Below, one piece after another: positions 54,621 through 62,912 of a stretch of 64,000 nt of DNA. Location of the stretch: NCBI RefSeq assembly GCF_024198255.1, contig NZ_JAJVKW010000018.1, positions 1-64,000 on the forward strand, in the 5' to 3' direction. Made by a program: the position numbers and the translations under genes. Position 1 is the stretch's first letter. Every line of letters starts with the position of its first letter. This DNA is from Myxococcus guangdongensis. Lineage in GTDB: Bacteria; Myxococcota; Myxococcia; Myxococcales; Myxococcaceae. Below the pieces are notes generated by a model, which was not told the origin of the DNA, made no database searches, and worked only from the letters and a program-made list of their open reading frames with translations.

Positions 54621-55240
54621 TCAGTACAGGTTCTTCTTGTAGTCGTGGTCCAGCGCCCAGCTGAGCATCGTCCTGGAGACGAGGGCGCGCAGCGTCGCGG
54701 CGGCGGCGCCCTTCTGGGGACTGCGCCGGACATGGTCGACGAACACGTCGGCCATCTTCGGCAGCTGGCTCGCGGGCACGTGACGCGCGGTGTCCCACAG
54801 CCCCGCGTCGACGATGGCCTGACTTGTGTGCAACCGCGCCGCGTGGGACTCCAGGAGCAGCGCCAGCTTCGGCACCTTGCCCTCGACGGACATCGAGGCC
54901 AGCAGCGAGGGCTCGGTGGAGAGCGAGGCGATGCCGGAGACCTCCAGGAAGCGCGCCTCACCTGGAATGAGCGCGAGCAGCGCCACGCGAGATTGTTCGA
55001 GGACGTTGTGGAAGGTGTCGGTGCGACGGTTGCCGGGGCGGTGGGTACGGCCACCCGCGCGCCGTCGAGTCGGAGGAACTCCGTGGGGTCGCCCTTGGGG
55101 CTCACGTCCGCGAAGCCCTGCGCATCCAAGGAAGCCAGCGCGACGAAGGGCAACAGCGCCACCTCCACGAGCCCTTGATGGGCTGGTGCAACGGGCTCCC
55201 AGGGAGCAGCCAGCTTGTCCTGAATCTCTGCCCGACCCAC
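54621..55240 (-). pseudogene. frameshifted pyridoxamine 5'-phosphate oxidase family gene
   Basis: From a GTG at about 55240 the minus strand reads GRAEIQDKLAAPWEPVAPAH, VEVALLPFVALASLDAQGFA, DVSPKGDPTEFLRLDGARVA and VPTAP. It then loses frame near 55033-55038, where the coding strand has a CCCCGG run. In the adjacent frame the expected continuation follows at once: GNRRTDTFHNVLEQSRVALL, ALIPGEARFLEVSGIASLS, ending KKNLY at 54621. Together the two frames give a complete PNPOx-like (MSMEG_1071 type) flavin-binding protein. One missing G would explain the break, either a real pseudogene or a sequencing error in a G run. Confidence 0.85.
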
Positions 55241-55334
55241 ACTAGGAATCAGTACGGCGCCGAGGGTACCCCACACCCTGCATCACAGGTTCTTCGCACG
55301 ACTCGATGGTTCCCATCCTGAGGGGGCGGGCGCT

Positions 55335-55661
55335 TCACTGTAGACCCTTGAACTCGATGCGGAACCCTCGCTGCTGAGCAAGCACGCCGAGCTTCAGAGC
55401 GATATCCGAGTGCCGCCACGTCGAGTCGGCCTCGACGCGCAGCACGTCGCCATTGATGCGGATGGAAGTCCTCACGTGCGGTGCGAGGTCGCATTGGAGC
55501 ACGTCACGTGAAGCGTCCGTTTCACTGCCCAAGAAGGCGACCTCGTCGCAGAGCGCCCGCGCGAGGTCCCGGACGTCGCGGTCCGCCCGGTAGACCGCCG
55601 ACTGGCGCGATGCACAAGCGCAGAAGAGACAGAGCACCAACCAAGTCAGGCGTGGATTCAT
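55335..55661 (-). CDS. small lipoprotein
   Basis: The 108-residue protein has a lipoprotein signal (LTWLVLCLFCACASR) and a short body including DVRDLARALCDEVAFLGSET and VLRVEADSTWRHSDIALKLG. Two further Cys could pair. The family is not recognised. It stands alone between the frameshifted gene and the GNAT gene. Confidence 0.7.
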   Translation of the reverse strand: MNPRLTWLVLCLFCACASRQSAVYRADRDVRDLARALCDEVAFLGSETDASRDVLQCDLAPHVRTSIRINGDVLRVEADSTWRHSDIALKLGVLAQQRGFRIEFKGLQ

Positions 55662-55740
55662 GAGGTCCTGGGTTCTCGTGTCCACTCTACCCACACCAGG
55701 AATGCGCGAGGCGGGAGTCCTTCTCCCGCCAGCGCTCGCG

Positions 55741-56286
55741 TCACGCGCAGAGATTGCGCGCGATGACGCGTGGGAAGTACCCCGCCGACTCGGAGGGCAA
55801 ATCCAGCCTGAGATAGACATAGGCGCGTGGGGTCGTGTCGCTGGACGGATGGCCGGAAACGTCCAGGCGCCGGAAGCCGAGCGACTCCAGGGTCGTGAGT
55901 GACGTGGTGTGGCCCGCGCGGACGGAGGTCTCCAGGTGTCGCAATCCATCCAGCCTGACGCCCTGCCGGATGAGCTCCGACATGGTCCAGTGCCCTGCAC
56001 CATTCTGGCGATGCTGCGCCAGGATGGAGCAGCACACGCGGGCGTAGTGCTCCTCGCGGCGGATGTTGGTCAGCGCGGCGAGGCCGATGACGCCGTTGCC
56101 CCGCTCGGCCACGGCGAACAACCGGGTCCCCTCCGCCGCGCTCCAGCGACCGGGAGGACGTCCTCCCGCCTCGGGCCTCCACCAGCCGAAGAACTCCTCG
56201 ACATCCGGCTCCTCCAACAACATCCGAGCAGCCACCAGGACAGCGGTCCCCGCCACATCCATCGGAATGAGCTGACGCTCATGCAT
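55741..56286 (-). CDS. GNAT-family N-acetyltransferase
   Basis: The 181-residue protein fits the GNAT fold: RLFAVAERGNGVIGLAALTN (strand 4 region), EHYARVCCSILAQHRQNGAG with the acetyl-CoA loop in degenerate form (Q-x-x-G-x-G), and SLTTLESLGFRR, the usual C-terminal helix-strand. The start at 56286 has a gggggaag ribosome binding site. The target is unknown. Confidence 0.8.
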   Translation of the reverse strand: MHERQLIPMDVAGTAVLVAARMLLEEPDVEEFFGWWRPEAGGRPPGRWSAAEGTRLFAVAERGNGVIGLAALTNIRREEHYARVCCSILAQHRQNGAGHWTMSELIRQGVRLDGLRHLETSVRAGHTTSLTTLESLGFRRLDVSGHPSSDTTPRAYVYLRLDLPSESAGYFPRVIARNLCA

Positions 56287-56526
56287 GCAGGCTTCCCCCC
56301 TTCGCACCGGGGAGACTTCAAGGGACATGCCAGGAGGACCTCCCAAGGCGCGTCCCGCGAGTCCTCCGAGGGAAGGCGCCGAGGAACGACGCACGCGCGT
56401 GACTCCCGCACGCGGATGACCTCGTGGTCCTAAGGGGAACCCCCTGCGTCCTACATGGCACAGCGTGTCCCCCGCGACACGCTGCGCGCCCAGGCGGCCC
56501 GACGCGTCCACCCCTTCCCCACGGAC

Positions 56527-58365
56527 CTAGACCGCCGCGCGCGCTCGTTCGTCGAACATTCCGCGCAGCCCATCCACGAGCGCGTTCGCCCCCGTGGCCT
56601 TGCCCACCGTGTCGAGCGAATCGCGAAGCGCGCCGAACAACACGCGCGAATGCTCCGGGTTCCGCTCGGCGCGGTCGATGACGTGGCCCACCCGTTCAAT
56701 CTGGTGCGTCCACGTGGCCAGCACGTCCTCGTACCCCGCGGTGACAGGCAGGGCGCTCTCGACCAGGAAGTGCACCAGCGCGATGACGTCCGCGAAGTCA
56801 TACCTCCGCGTCTTCGCGTCGTAGATGTCCTCCAGGTGCACGGAGTCGCGCGCGAACCAGAAGCGCACGAAGTTCGCGGCCGTCTTCTTCGCGTCCTCCA
56901 GGTCGACCTCGACCAACGGATGCAGCGCCTTGTCGACCTCCGTGATGAACGAGTCCTTGATGCTCACCCGCTGCAAGCCCTGGCTGTCGAAGGCCCGCTT
57001 CGGCAACGCGCGCAGAAAGGTCCCGTTGAACTCCAACACCTCCAGCTTCGGCAACCGCGTGAGCACCTCGGGGAAGTCCCGCAGCACCATCACCTGCCGC
57101 CAGCTCCCGAACGAAGCTCGCACGTACGAGTAGGGGTTGTTGATGAAGTTGATGCTGCGCAGCTCCGTGCAGCGCTCCAGGGACTCGGGGAGCCGCCAGA
57201 TGCAGTTCGCCTCCAGGTCCAGATGCACGAGCTTGCCCAGCGCCCCCACCGACTCCGGCAGCTCCTGCAGCCCGTTGCCTCCCAGCCGGAGCTCTCGCAA
57301 CTCCGTCAGCAACCCCAACTCCTCGGGCAGCCTCCGCAGCTTGTTCCCCGACAGGTCCAGCTTCTCCAACCGCCGGAACTGGAACAACTCCACGGGCAGC
57401 ACGCTGAGGTTCTTCCGGCTCAACACGAGGCTCTTGAGCTTCTCCGGCGCCTCCAGCTTCTTCGCCATCTGCTTGCGGAACTCGGCGCGGACACTCACCG
57501 GCGCCTCCAGCAGGTTCGGCTTCCCCTCCGCCAGCCGCTTGCGCGCGAGCGACAGGTCCACCAGCCCCTCCGGCTTCTTGAGCACCCCGGCCACGAAGAC
57601 GCCCGAGGCCTCATGCGGGTCGCTCGCATCCTCCACGCCCTCCACCACCCGGAAGACGCTCGCGCCCCACCCGAGGAAACGCATCGCGTTCGTCTTCCCC
57701 GCCACGCTCACCGTGCGCTCGGTCGCCACGAGGCGCGCGTCCAGGTCTCCACCCACGTCCACCAACCCGTGGTTGTAGACACCGATGAGCTCACCCGTCC
57801 GAACACTCCCATCGACTCGAAGCTGCGAGCCCCCCACGCCGATACCCCGGGCGACCAGCGCGCCTCCCACCTGCAGGAAGGGTCCCGTGTCGTCCTCGAA
57901 GTTGAGCGGGCTGCCCTCGACCGTGAGCGCGCCACGAACCCACAGCCCCACCAGCGGAGCCGACGCGTCCTTCTCCGGCGCCAGCAGCCCGAACCCCTCA
58001 TCCAGGATGAGGTCGTGCGGAAGGACGAGGTCACCGTCATGCACCAGGACCCGGCCCTCGGCGCTGCCCGCGACCTTCAGCTCGGCGCGCAGCGCCTCGA
58101 CAGGAACCGCGCGCAAGCCCAACCCCGAGGCGAAGTAACCCTTCTCCACCTTCGCGTGCAGGTTCTTCTCGCAGAAGGCGAGCGCCTCGGCCTCGGTCTC
58201 GAACGTCTTCTCGGTCTGCTTCGACTTCCCACCGAGTGGGCCCTCGCGCAACGTCACCACCGTGCCGGCTCGCTCGAAGGACCAGGCGCGTACCGCCCCC
58301 TTCTCACGCGCGACGAGGGACAGGGACGCGCGAGGCGCGGGAGCGGGCAGTGAGGGGTTCGACAT
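56527..58365 (-). CDS. WGR-like plus leucine-rich-repeat protein
   Basis: The 612-residue protein starts with a WGR-like domain (KGAVRAWSFERAGTVVTLRE, then KQTEKTFETEAEALAFCEKN). It continues with a pentapeptide/beta-helix-like middle (about 100-270, with VGGALVARGIGVGGSQLRVD). Next come about six leucine-rich repeats (about 315-450, for example LEKLDLSGNKLRRLPEELGL and LRELRLGGNGLQELPESVGA), and then an alpha-helical end (LHPLVEVDLEDAKKTAANFV). WGR domains in bacteria are often linked to DNA- or stress-related proteins, while the LRR part suggests protein binding. No signal peptide is present. The start at 58365 matches the domain edge. Confidence 0.88.
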   Translation of the reverse strand: MSNPSLPAPAPRASLSLVAREKGAVRAWSFERAGTVVTLREGPLGGKSKQTEKTFETEAEALAFCEKNLHAKVEKGYFASGLGLRAVPVEALRAELKVAGSAEGRVLVHDGDLVLPHDLILDEGFGLLAPEKDASAPLVGLWVRGALTVEGSPLNFEDDTGPFLQVGGALVARGIGVGGSQLRVDGSVRTGELIGVYNHGLVDVGGDLDARLVATERTVSVAGKTNAMRFLGWGASVFRVVEGVEDASDPHEASGVFVAGVLKKPEGLVDLSLARKRLAEGKPNLLEAPVSVRAEFRKQMAKKLEAPEKLKSLVLSRKNLSVLPVELFQFRRLEKLDLSGNKLRRLPEELGLLTELRELRLGGNGLQELPESVGALGKLVHLDLEANCIWRLPESLERCTELRSINFINNPYSYVRASFGSWRQVMVLRDFPEVLTRLPKLEVLEFNGTFLRALPKRAFDSQGLQRVSIKDSFITEVDKALHPLVEVDLEDAKKTAANFVRFWFARDSVHLEDIYDAKTRRYDFADVIALVHFLVESALPVTAGYEDVLATWTHQIERVGHVIDRAERNPEHSRVLFGALRDSLDTVGKATGANALVDGLRGMFDERARAAV

Positions 58366-58436
58366 CCCTCCCGTACCAGCTCCCACGCGACACTGAACAG
58401 CTGTTCGTTCAGGAGCGCCGCCCGGCACCCAGGCAC

Positions 58437-58874
58437 CTACTCCGCGACGGAGAGCTTCACGTCGATGTTGCCGCGCGTGGCGCGCGAGTACGGGCACACC
58501 TCGTGCGCCGCGTGCATCAGCTTCTCCGCCTCGTCGCGGGGAATGCCCGGCAGGATGCCCTTGAGCTCCACCGCCAGCCCGAAGCCCCCGTCCGGCGTCT
58601 TCCCAATCGTCACCGCCGCGGAGATGCCCACCTCGGGCCCCAGCTTCTTGCCGCCCTTGCCCGCCACCAGGCGCAGCGCGCTCTCGAAGCACGCGGAATA
58701 ACCCGCCGCGAACAGCTGCTCCGGGTTCGTCGCCGTCCCACCCGCGCCGCCCAGCTCCTTCGGCATCGCCAGCGGCAAATCGATGACCTGGTCCGAGGAC
58801 TGGACCTTGCCCGACCGGCCTCCGTGGGTGGTGGCGTGGGCGGTGTACAGCGGCGAAATCGTGACGGGAGCCAT
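58437..58874 (-). CDS. ohr: organic hydroperoxide resistance protein (Ohr/OsmC family)
   Basis: The 145-residue protein has both redox Cys in Ohr positions (GYSACFESALRL near 61 and HEVCPYSRATRGNI near 127) with the conserved Arg/Glu surroundings. It reduces organic hydroperoxides using a dithiol cofactor. Length and start (MAPVTISPLYTAHATTHGGR) are typical. A candidate OhrR-type operator lies about 60 bp upstream, and no ohrR gene is seen nearby. Confidence 0.95.
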   Translation of the reverse strand: MAPVTISPLYTAHATTHGGRSGKVQSSDQVIDLPLAMPKELGGAGGTATNPEQLFAAGYSACFESALRLVAGKGGKKLGPEVGISAAVTIGKTPDGGFGLAVELKGILPGIPRDEAEKLMHAAHEVCPYSRATRGNIDVKLSVAE

Positions 58875-58931
58875 GGCTTGTTCTCCTGGAAGTTCGGGGT
58901 CGCTTCTTTCCGACGCCCTTTATTTAGGGGG

Positions 58932-58956
58932 CAATTCAATCGCGCGCAATCAATTC
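58932..58956. promoter_or_regulatory. candidate OhrR-like operator of ohr
   Basis: The segment has CAATTCAAT, a central CGCGCG and CAATCAATT. Known OhrR sites in Gram-negatives have AATT arms around a GCGCGC core. The symmetry is only partial. Confidence 0.45.
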
Positions 58957-58963
58957 GGACCGG

Positions 58964-59005
58964 AAAAAGGCCCCTGCCACCGCGAACCCGCGGAAGACAG
59001 GGGCC
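58964..59005 (-). terminator. rho-independent terminator of the protease gene
   Basis: GGCCCCTG (58969-58976) pairs with CAGGGGCC (58998-59005), with an inner CCGCG/CGCGG pair. On the minus strand a run of five T follows directly (58964-58968). This is the clearest intrinsic terminator in the window. Confidence 0.9.
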
Positions 59006-59063
59006 AGATATCCACCACTCAACCGTTCAGGACCCGGAGCGTGTCCGGACCCTGCTCAGGCGC

Positions 59064-60674
59064 TCAGCGGCCCGCGACGGTGGCGGGGGGCGTGGTCACG
59101 AACTCCGAGGCGGCCTTCACGGCGGCGGCGATGTCCAGCTTGCCGCCCGTGCTGACCTTGCCCTTGAGGTCCGGGTCGATCTCCACCGTCTGCACCAGCA
59201 GGTCGCGCACCTGCGCGGCCGTCAGGTCCGGGTTCGCGGCGAACATCAGGGCCGCGGCGCCCGCCACCGTGGGGGTGGCCATGGAGGTGCCGCTCATCTT
59301 CTCCCAGTCGCCACCGGGCACGGTGCTCAGGACGTTCTCGCCCACCGCGGCCAGCTCCACCACCTTGTCGCCGTGCGAGGAGAAGCGCGCCAGCTTGTCG
59401 TTGCGCTGGTCCATGGCCGCCACGGTGATGACGTTGGGCAGGTCGATGTTGGCCGGGAAGTCCTGCACGTTGTTCATGTTGCTGCCGTTGCCGTTGGCCG
59501 TGGCCGCGACCAGCAGGATGTCCGCGTCCGCCAGCTTCTGCACGGCGGCCTTCCAGCGCGTCTGCGAGGCCACGTCGCGGTACTCGTCACCGAAGCTCGC
59601 GTTGAGCGCGCGCACGTTGACGCCGTGGTTCTCCTTCATGTTGACGATGTAGTCCACGCCGCGCTCGAAGTTGGTGAGCAGGTCCGCGCCGTCGTACAGG
59701 CCGCCGATGCTCATGATCTTCGCCTTGCCGGCGGCGATGCCCGTGTTGCCCTCGCCGTTGTCCTCGGCCGCGATGATGCCCGCCACGTGCGTGCCGTGGT
59801 CCGTGCCCTGACCCTTCATCACGTCGCCGCTGTTGAAGCCGACGTTGTAGCCGTGGATGTCGTCCTTCACGCCGTTGCCGTCGTTGTCGATTCCGTCGCC
59901 AGCAATCTCGTTCGGGTTCGTCCACATCGCGCTGTCGAGGTCGCTGTGCTTGAAGTCCACGCCGCCGTCGAACACCGCGATGACCGGGTCACCCGTGGGG
60001 CGCGGGGGCTTGGGGTCCACCGGGTCCGTCGCCGGCGCCTTGCCCGTGGCCTCCAGGCCCCAGCTCTTCAGCGTGCCCGTGTCCGCGCGCGCCTTGTCCT
60101 CGACGGACAGCGTCCAGGTGCCCTTGGCCGACTCGCCCTTGAACGTGGTGCTCAGGTCGAACGAGCCCTTCACGTCGTCCGCGCTGCCACCCTGGCGGTT
60201 GGACACCGTCGCCGTCTTGCCGGACGGGCTGGTCACCTTCACCACCAGGTCGCCCCGGTACGAGTGCGCCAGGTCCAGGTTCAGCTTCAGCGAGTCGAGC
60301 GACACGTCCTTGTCGAAGCTGACCGTGGACGTCACCGTCGCCAGGTCCTTCACCGCCGCGTTGGGCGTGGCGGACGCCGTCAGCGTCACCGGCGTGGAGG
60401 TGTCACGGCCCGCCAGAGTGGCCTTGCTCGGACCGAAGGCGAACGCCGTGGCCGGCAGCACCGGGGCGCTCGGGTCCGGGCGGTGGCCCGTGGGACGGTC
60501 CACGAAGTTCGTGGGGCGCGCCGACTTGGCCGACTCGAAGCCGTCCGTGCCGTTCTTGCCGGGCCGGGCCACCACGCGCTCGGCGGCGGGCGTCGCGGAC
60601 GCCTCCGGACGGGCGGCCTCCCCGGTACGGGTGGTGGGCGACGGGAGCGACAGGGGCTTGCGGGTGACGGTCAT
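59064..60674 (-). CDS. subtilisin-like (S8) protease with N-terminal P-domain
   Basis: The 536-residue protein has a low-complexity N-terminus (residues 1-90). A proprotein-convertase P/Homo-B domain follows (about 105-240, FAFGPSKATLAGRDTSTPVT to TGTLKSWGLEATGKAP). Then comes an S8 catalytic domain with Asp in IAVFDGGVDFKHSDLD, His in QGTDHGTHVAGIIAAEDNG, oxyanion Asn in VAATANGNGSNMN and Ser in MSGTSMATPTVAGAAALMF. The P-domain normally sits after the catalytic domain, so the order here is reversed. No Sec signal is visible, so export, if any, uses another route. The start at 60674 gives MTVTRKPLSLPSP. Confidence 0.93.
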   Translation of the reverse strand: MTVTRKPLSLPSPTTRTGEAARPEASATPAAERVVARPGKNGTDGFESAKSARPTNFVDRPTGHRPDPSAPVLPATAFAFGPSKATLAGRDTSTPVTLTASATPNAAVKDLATVTSTVSFDKDVSLDSLKLNLDLAHSYRGDLVVKVTSPSGKTATVSNRQGGSADDVKGSFDLSTTFKGESAKGTWTLSVEDKARADTGTLKSWGLEATGKAPATDPVDPKPPRPTGDPVIAVFDGGVDFKHSDLDSAMWTNPNEIAGDGIDNDGNGVKDDIHGYNVGFNSGDVMKGQGTDHGTHVAGIIAAEDNGEGNTGIAAGKAKIMSIGGLYDGADLLTNFERGVDYIVNMKENHGVNVRALNASFGDEYRDVASQTRWKAAVQKLADADILLVAATANGNGSNMNNVQDFPANIDLPNVITVAAMDQRNDKLARFSSHGDKVVELAAVGENVLSTVPGGDWEKMSGTSMATPTVAGAAALMFAANPDLTAAQVRDLLVQTVEIDPDLKGKVSTGGKLDIAAAVKAASEFVTTPPATVAGR

Positions 60675-60892
60675 GTTGGAGGCTCCGGGGGGACGCGGAA
60701 TCAACGACTGTCCCTGATTGTCGCACCTCGTCAGGATCAGTTTCCTGAGGGCTGCTTTTTCCACCCGTGGTGAACCCCCTGGCCGGTGGGGCCGGTGCGT
60801 GAGGCGTGGTAGAGCGCGGCCGGGCGCCTCCTTCCGGGGGTTTGGCCCGACAGGCCCCAGCCAGGACGCGGCGTGGGGCGAGGACGGGAAGG

Positions 60893-61678
60893 ATGCCGAG
60901 GACCATCGTCGCCACGCGCTACGTGACGCCCCTGCGCGAGGGGGGCTCGCTGCCCGCCATCGTCGAGGCGGACGACGCGGGGCTGTATGTCGTGAAGTTC
61001 CGGGGGGCGGGCCAGGGGGCCAAGGCGCTCATCGCGGAGTACATCGCCGCGGAGCTGGCCCGGGCCGCGGGCCTGCGCGTGCCGGAGCTGGTGCTGGTGG
61101 AGCTGGACCCGGCGCTGGGCCGCAACGAGCCGGACAGCGAGATTCGCGAGCTGCTCAAGGCGAGCGCGGGGCTGAACCTGGCGCTGGACTACCTGCCCGG
61201 CTCGGTGACGTTCGACCCGGTGGCGGGGCCCGCGCCGAAGGTGGACGTGGCGTCGTCGCTGGTGGCGTTCGACGCGTTCATCACCAACGTGGACCGCACG
61301 CCGAAGAACCCCAACCTCCTGTGCTGGCACCGGGAGCTGTGGCTCATCGACCATGGCGCGTCGCTCTACTTCCACCACGCGTGGGAGGACTGGGAGGAGC
61401 GCAGCCAGAGCCGCTTCGCCCCCATCAAGGACCACGTGCTGCTGCCGTGGGCGAGCCAGCTGCCCCAGGCGCAGGCGCTGCTGTCCACGCACTTCACGCG
61501 GGCGCTGATGGAGACCACCGTCGCGGGGATTCCGGAGGGCTGGCTGAAGGCGGCCGAGTCCCCCTTCCCCACCGTGGAGGCGCACCGCGCCGCCTACGTG
61601 AGCTGGCTGTGCAAGCGTGTCGAGGCCCTGCCGGCCTTCATCGAGGAGGCGGCCCGTGCCCGCGCACAGCTCGTTTGA
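60893..61678 (+). CDS. HipA-like kinase-domain protein
   Basis: The 261-residue protein resembles the HipA-like kinase fold: LYVVKFRGAGQGAKALIAEY (nucleotide-loop and Lys region), VAFDAFITNVDRTPKNPNLL (the Asp/Asn catalytic segment) and ELWLIDHGASLYFHHAW (the metal-binding Asp). It is much shorter than classical HipA and lacks its N-terminal subdomain and a HipB partner. It overlaps the DUF3037 gene by 23 bp. This pair is conserved together in bacteria, and the kinase substrate is unknown. Confidence 0.85.
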   Translation: MPRTIVATRYVTPLREGGSLPAIVEADDAGLYVVKFRGAGQGAKALIAEYIAAELARAAGLRVPELVLVELDPALGRNEPDSEIRELLKASAGLNLALDYLPGSVTFDPVAGPAPKVDVASSLVAFDAFITNVDRTPKNPNLLCWHRELWLIDHGASLYFHHAWEDWEERSQSRFAPIKDHVLLPWASQLPQAQALLSTHFTRALMETTVAGIPEGWLKAAESPFPTVEAHRAAYVSWLCKRVEALPAFIEEAARARAQLV

Positions 61679-62054
61679 CTACGCCATCATCCGCGTCGTC
61701 CCGCGCGTGGAGCGCGAGGAGTTCATCAACGTGGGCGTCGTCCTCTACTGCACCACGCAGCGCTTCCTGGGCGCGCGCGTGGAGGTGGACGAGACGCGCT
61801 TGAAGGCGCTCGCGCCCGACGTCGACCTGGAGACGGTGCGCTGCCACCTGGACAGCTTCCAGCGCGTCTGCGTGGGCGGCAAGGGCTCGGGGCCCATCGG
61901 TCAATTGCCGCAGAAGGAGCGCTGGCACTGGCTCGTGGCCCCGCGCAGCACCATGCTCCAGACGGGGCCGGTGCACTCGGGGCTGAGCCTGGAGCCCCAG
62001 GCCGCCCTGGAGCACCTGCTGAACACCGTGGTGCGCGTCAAGCGCGCGTCGTGA
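61656..62054 (+). CDS. DUF3037 family protein
   Basis: The 132-residue protein begins PAHSSFDYAIIRVVPRVERE, then EFINVGVVLYCTTQRFLGAR, the hallmark of DUF3037. The GTG at 61656 lies within the end of the HipA-like gene and is preceded by gaggagg, a good ribosome binding site. DUF3037 proteins almost always accompany HipA-like kinases, so it may be the substrate or regulator. Confidence 0.88.
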   Translation: MPAHSSFDYAIIRVVPRVEREEFINVGVVLYCTTQRFLGARVEVDETRLKALAPDVDLETVRCHLDSFQRVCVGGKGSGPIGQLPQKERWHWLVAPRSTMLQTGPVHSGLSLEPQAALEHLLNTVVRVKRAS

Positions 62055-62090
62055 CGCCCGAGTGGGCCCGAGGGCTGCCCTGCCCCGGGC

Positions 62091-62654
62091 TCACTTCACC
62101 CGGCGACCGGTGAAGCGGACCTTGTACGTGCACTCCTCCAGCTCCCTCGCGTCGATGCCCAGGCCCTCGAACGTGGTGCGCCGCACGTCGACGAAGCCCT
62201 CGATGTCGTCGTCCTCCAGCGAGTCGTTGGCGATGTAGAAGCGCAGCACGTAGACGATGTTCGACTCACCGGCCACGGTCGATGGAGTGGAGCGGATGTC
62301 CACGTATTGGAACGGCCCCTCCTCGGACCGCGTGCCCTGGAGGATGTCCGGCGCGTCGTCCTCGTCGAGCGTCGCCACGTCGCCCCGGTGCAGCGTGAAG
62401 GAGACGTCGGGCACCTCGATGCTCGTGGCGCCGTACTTCTCGGCGCGCACCGTCCAGCGCTGCTGGAGCGCCAGGCCGGAGGCTCCGCTGGTGCCCGGCA
62501 CCGCCACCGGCTCCTTCGCCGTCTTGTCGGTGCAGGCATAGGGCACGGCCGCCGCCTGGGCCGCGTCCAGCTCCACGTCATACGTCTCCTGCTCGAAGCC
62601 GCCACAGCCCACCGCCAGCAGCGCCAGCGGCGCCGCCCATCTCATCGCGTTCAT
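62091..62654 (-). CDS. small lipoprotein
   Basis: The 187-residue protein has a lipoprotein signal (RWAAPLALLAVGCGG). A beta-rich body follows, with ALQQRWTVRAEKYGATSIEV and VDIRSTPSTVAGESNIVYVL, rich in Asp/Glu. The family is not recognised. It converges on the DUF3037 gene with 36 bp between ends. Confidence 0.75.
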   Translation of the reverse strand: MNAMRWAAPLALLAVGCGGFEQETYDVELDAAQAAAVPYACTDKTAKEPVAVPGTSGASGLALQQRWTVRAEKYGATSIEVPDVSFTLHRGDVATLDEDDAPDILQGTRSEEGPFQYVDIRSTPSTVAGESNIVYVLRFYIANDSLEDDDIEGFVDVRRTTFEGLGIDARELEECTYKVRFTGRRVK

Positions 62655-62912
62655 CGACTCTCCAGTTCCACGGGAGACCACCCTCGCCGGCCCCGGGCGT
62701 CCGCCACCCCACCGGGCAGGCGGGCGCCTTTCTCCCGGACAGGAAAGCATGGCCCCCAGGGCGGGGAAACCCACGCAACCCTCGGGCCGGCGGGAGCTTC
62801 CCGCACGGGAGGGGCGACTGTCTGTCAACCGTCCGAGGCGTGAGGAATCGGGGGCGCGCGGGCGGGCGGATGAGTAGCTTTGTGGCGTGCCCGGGACGGG
62901 CACGGACCTCGT

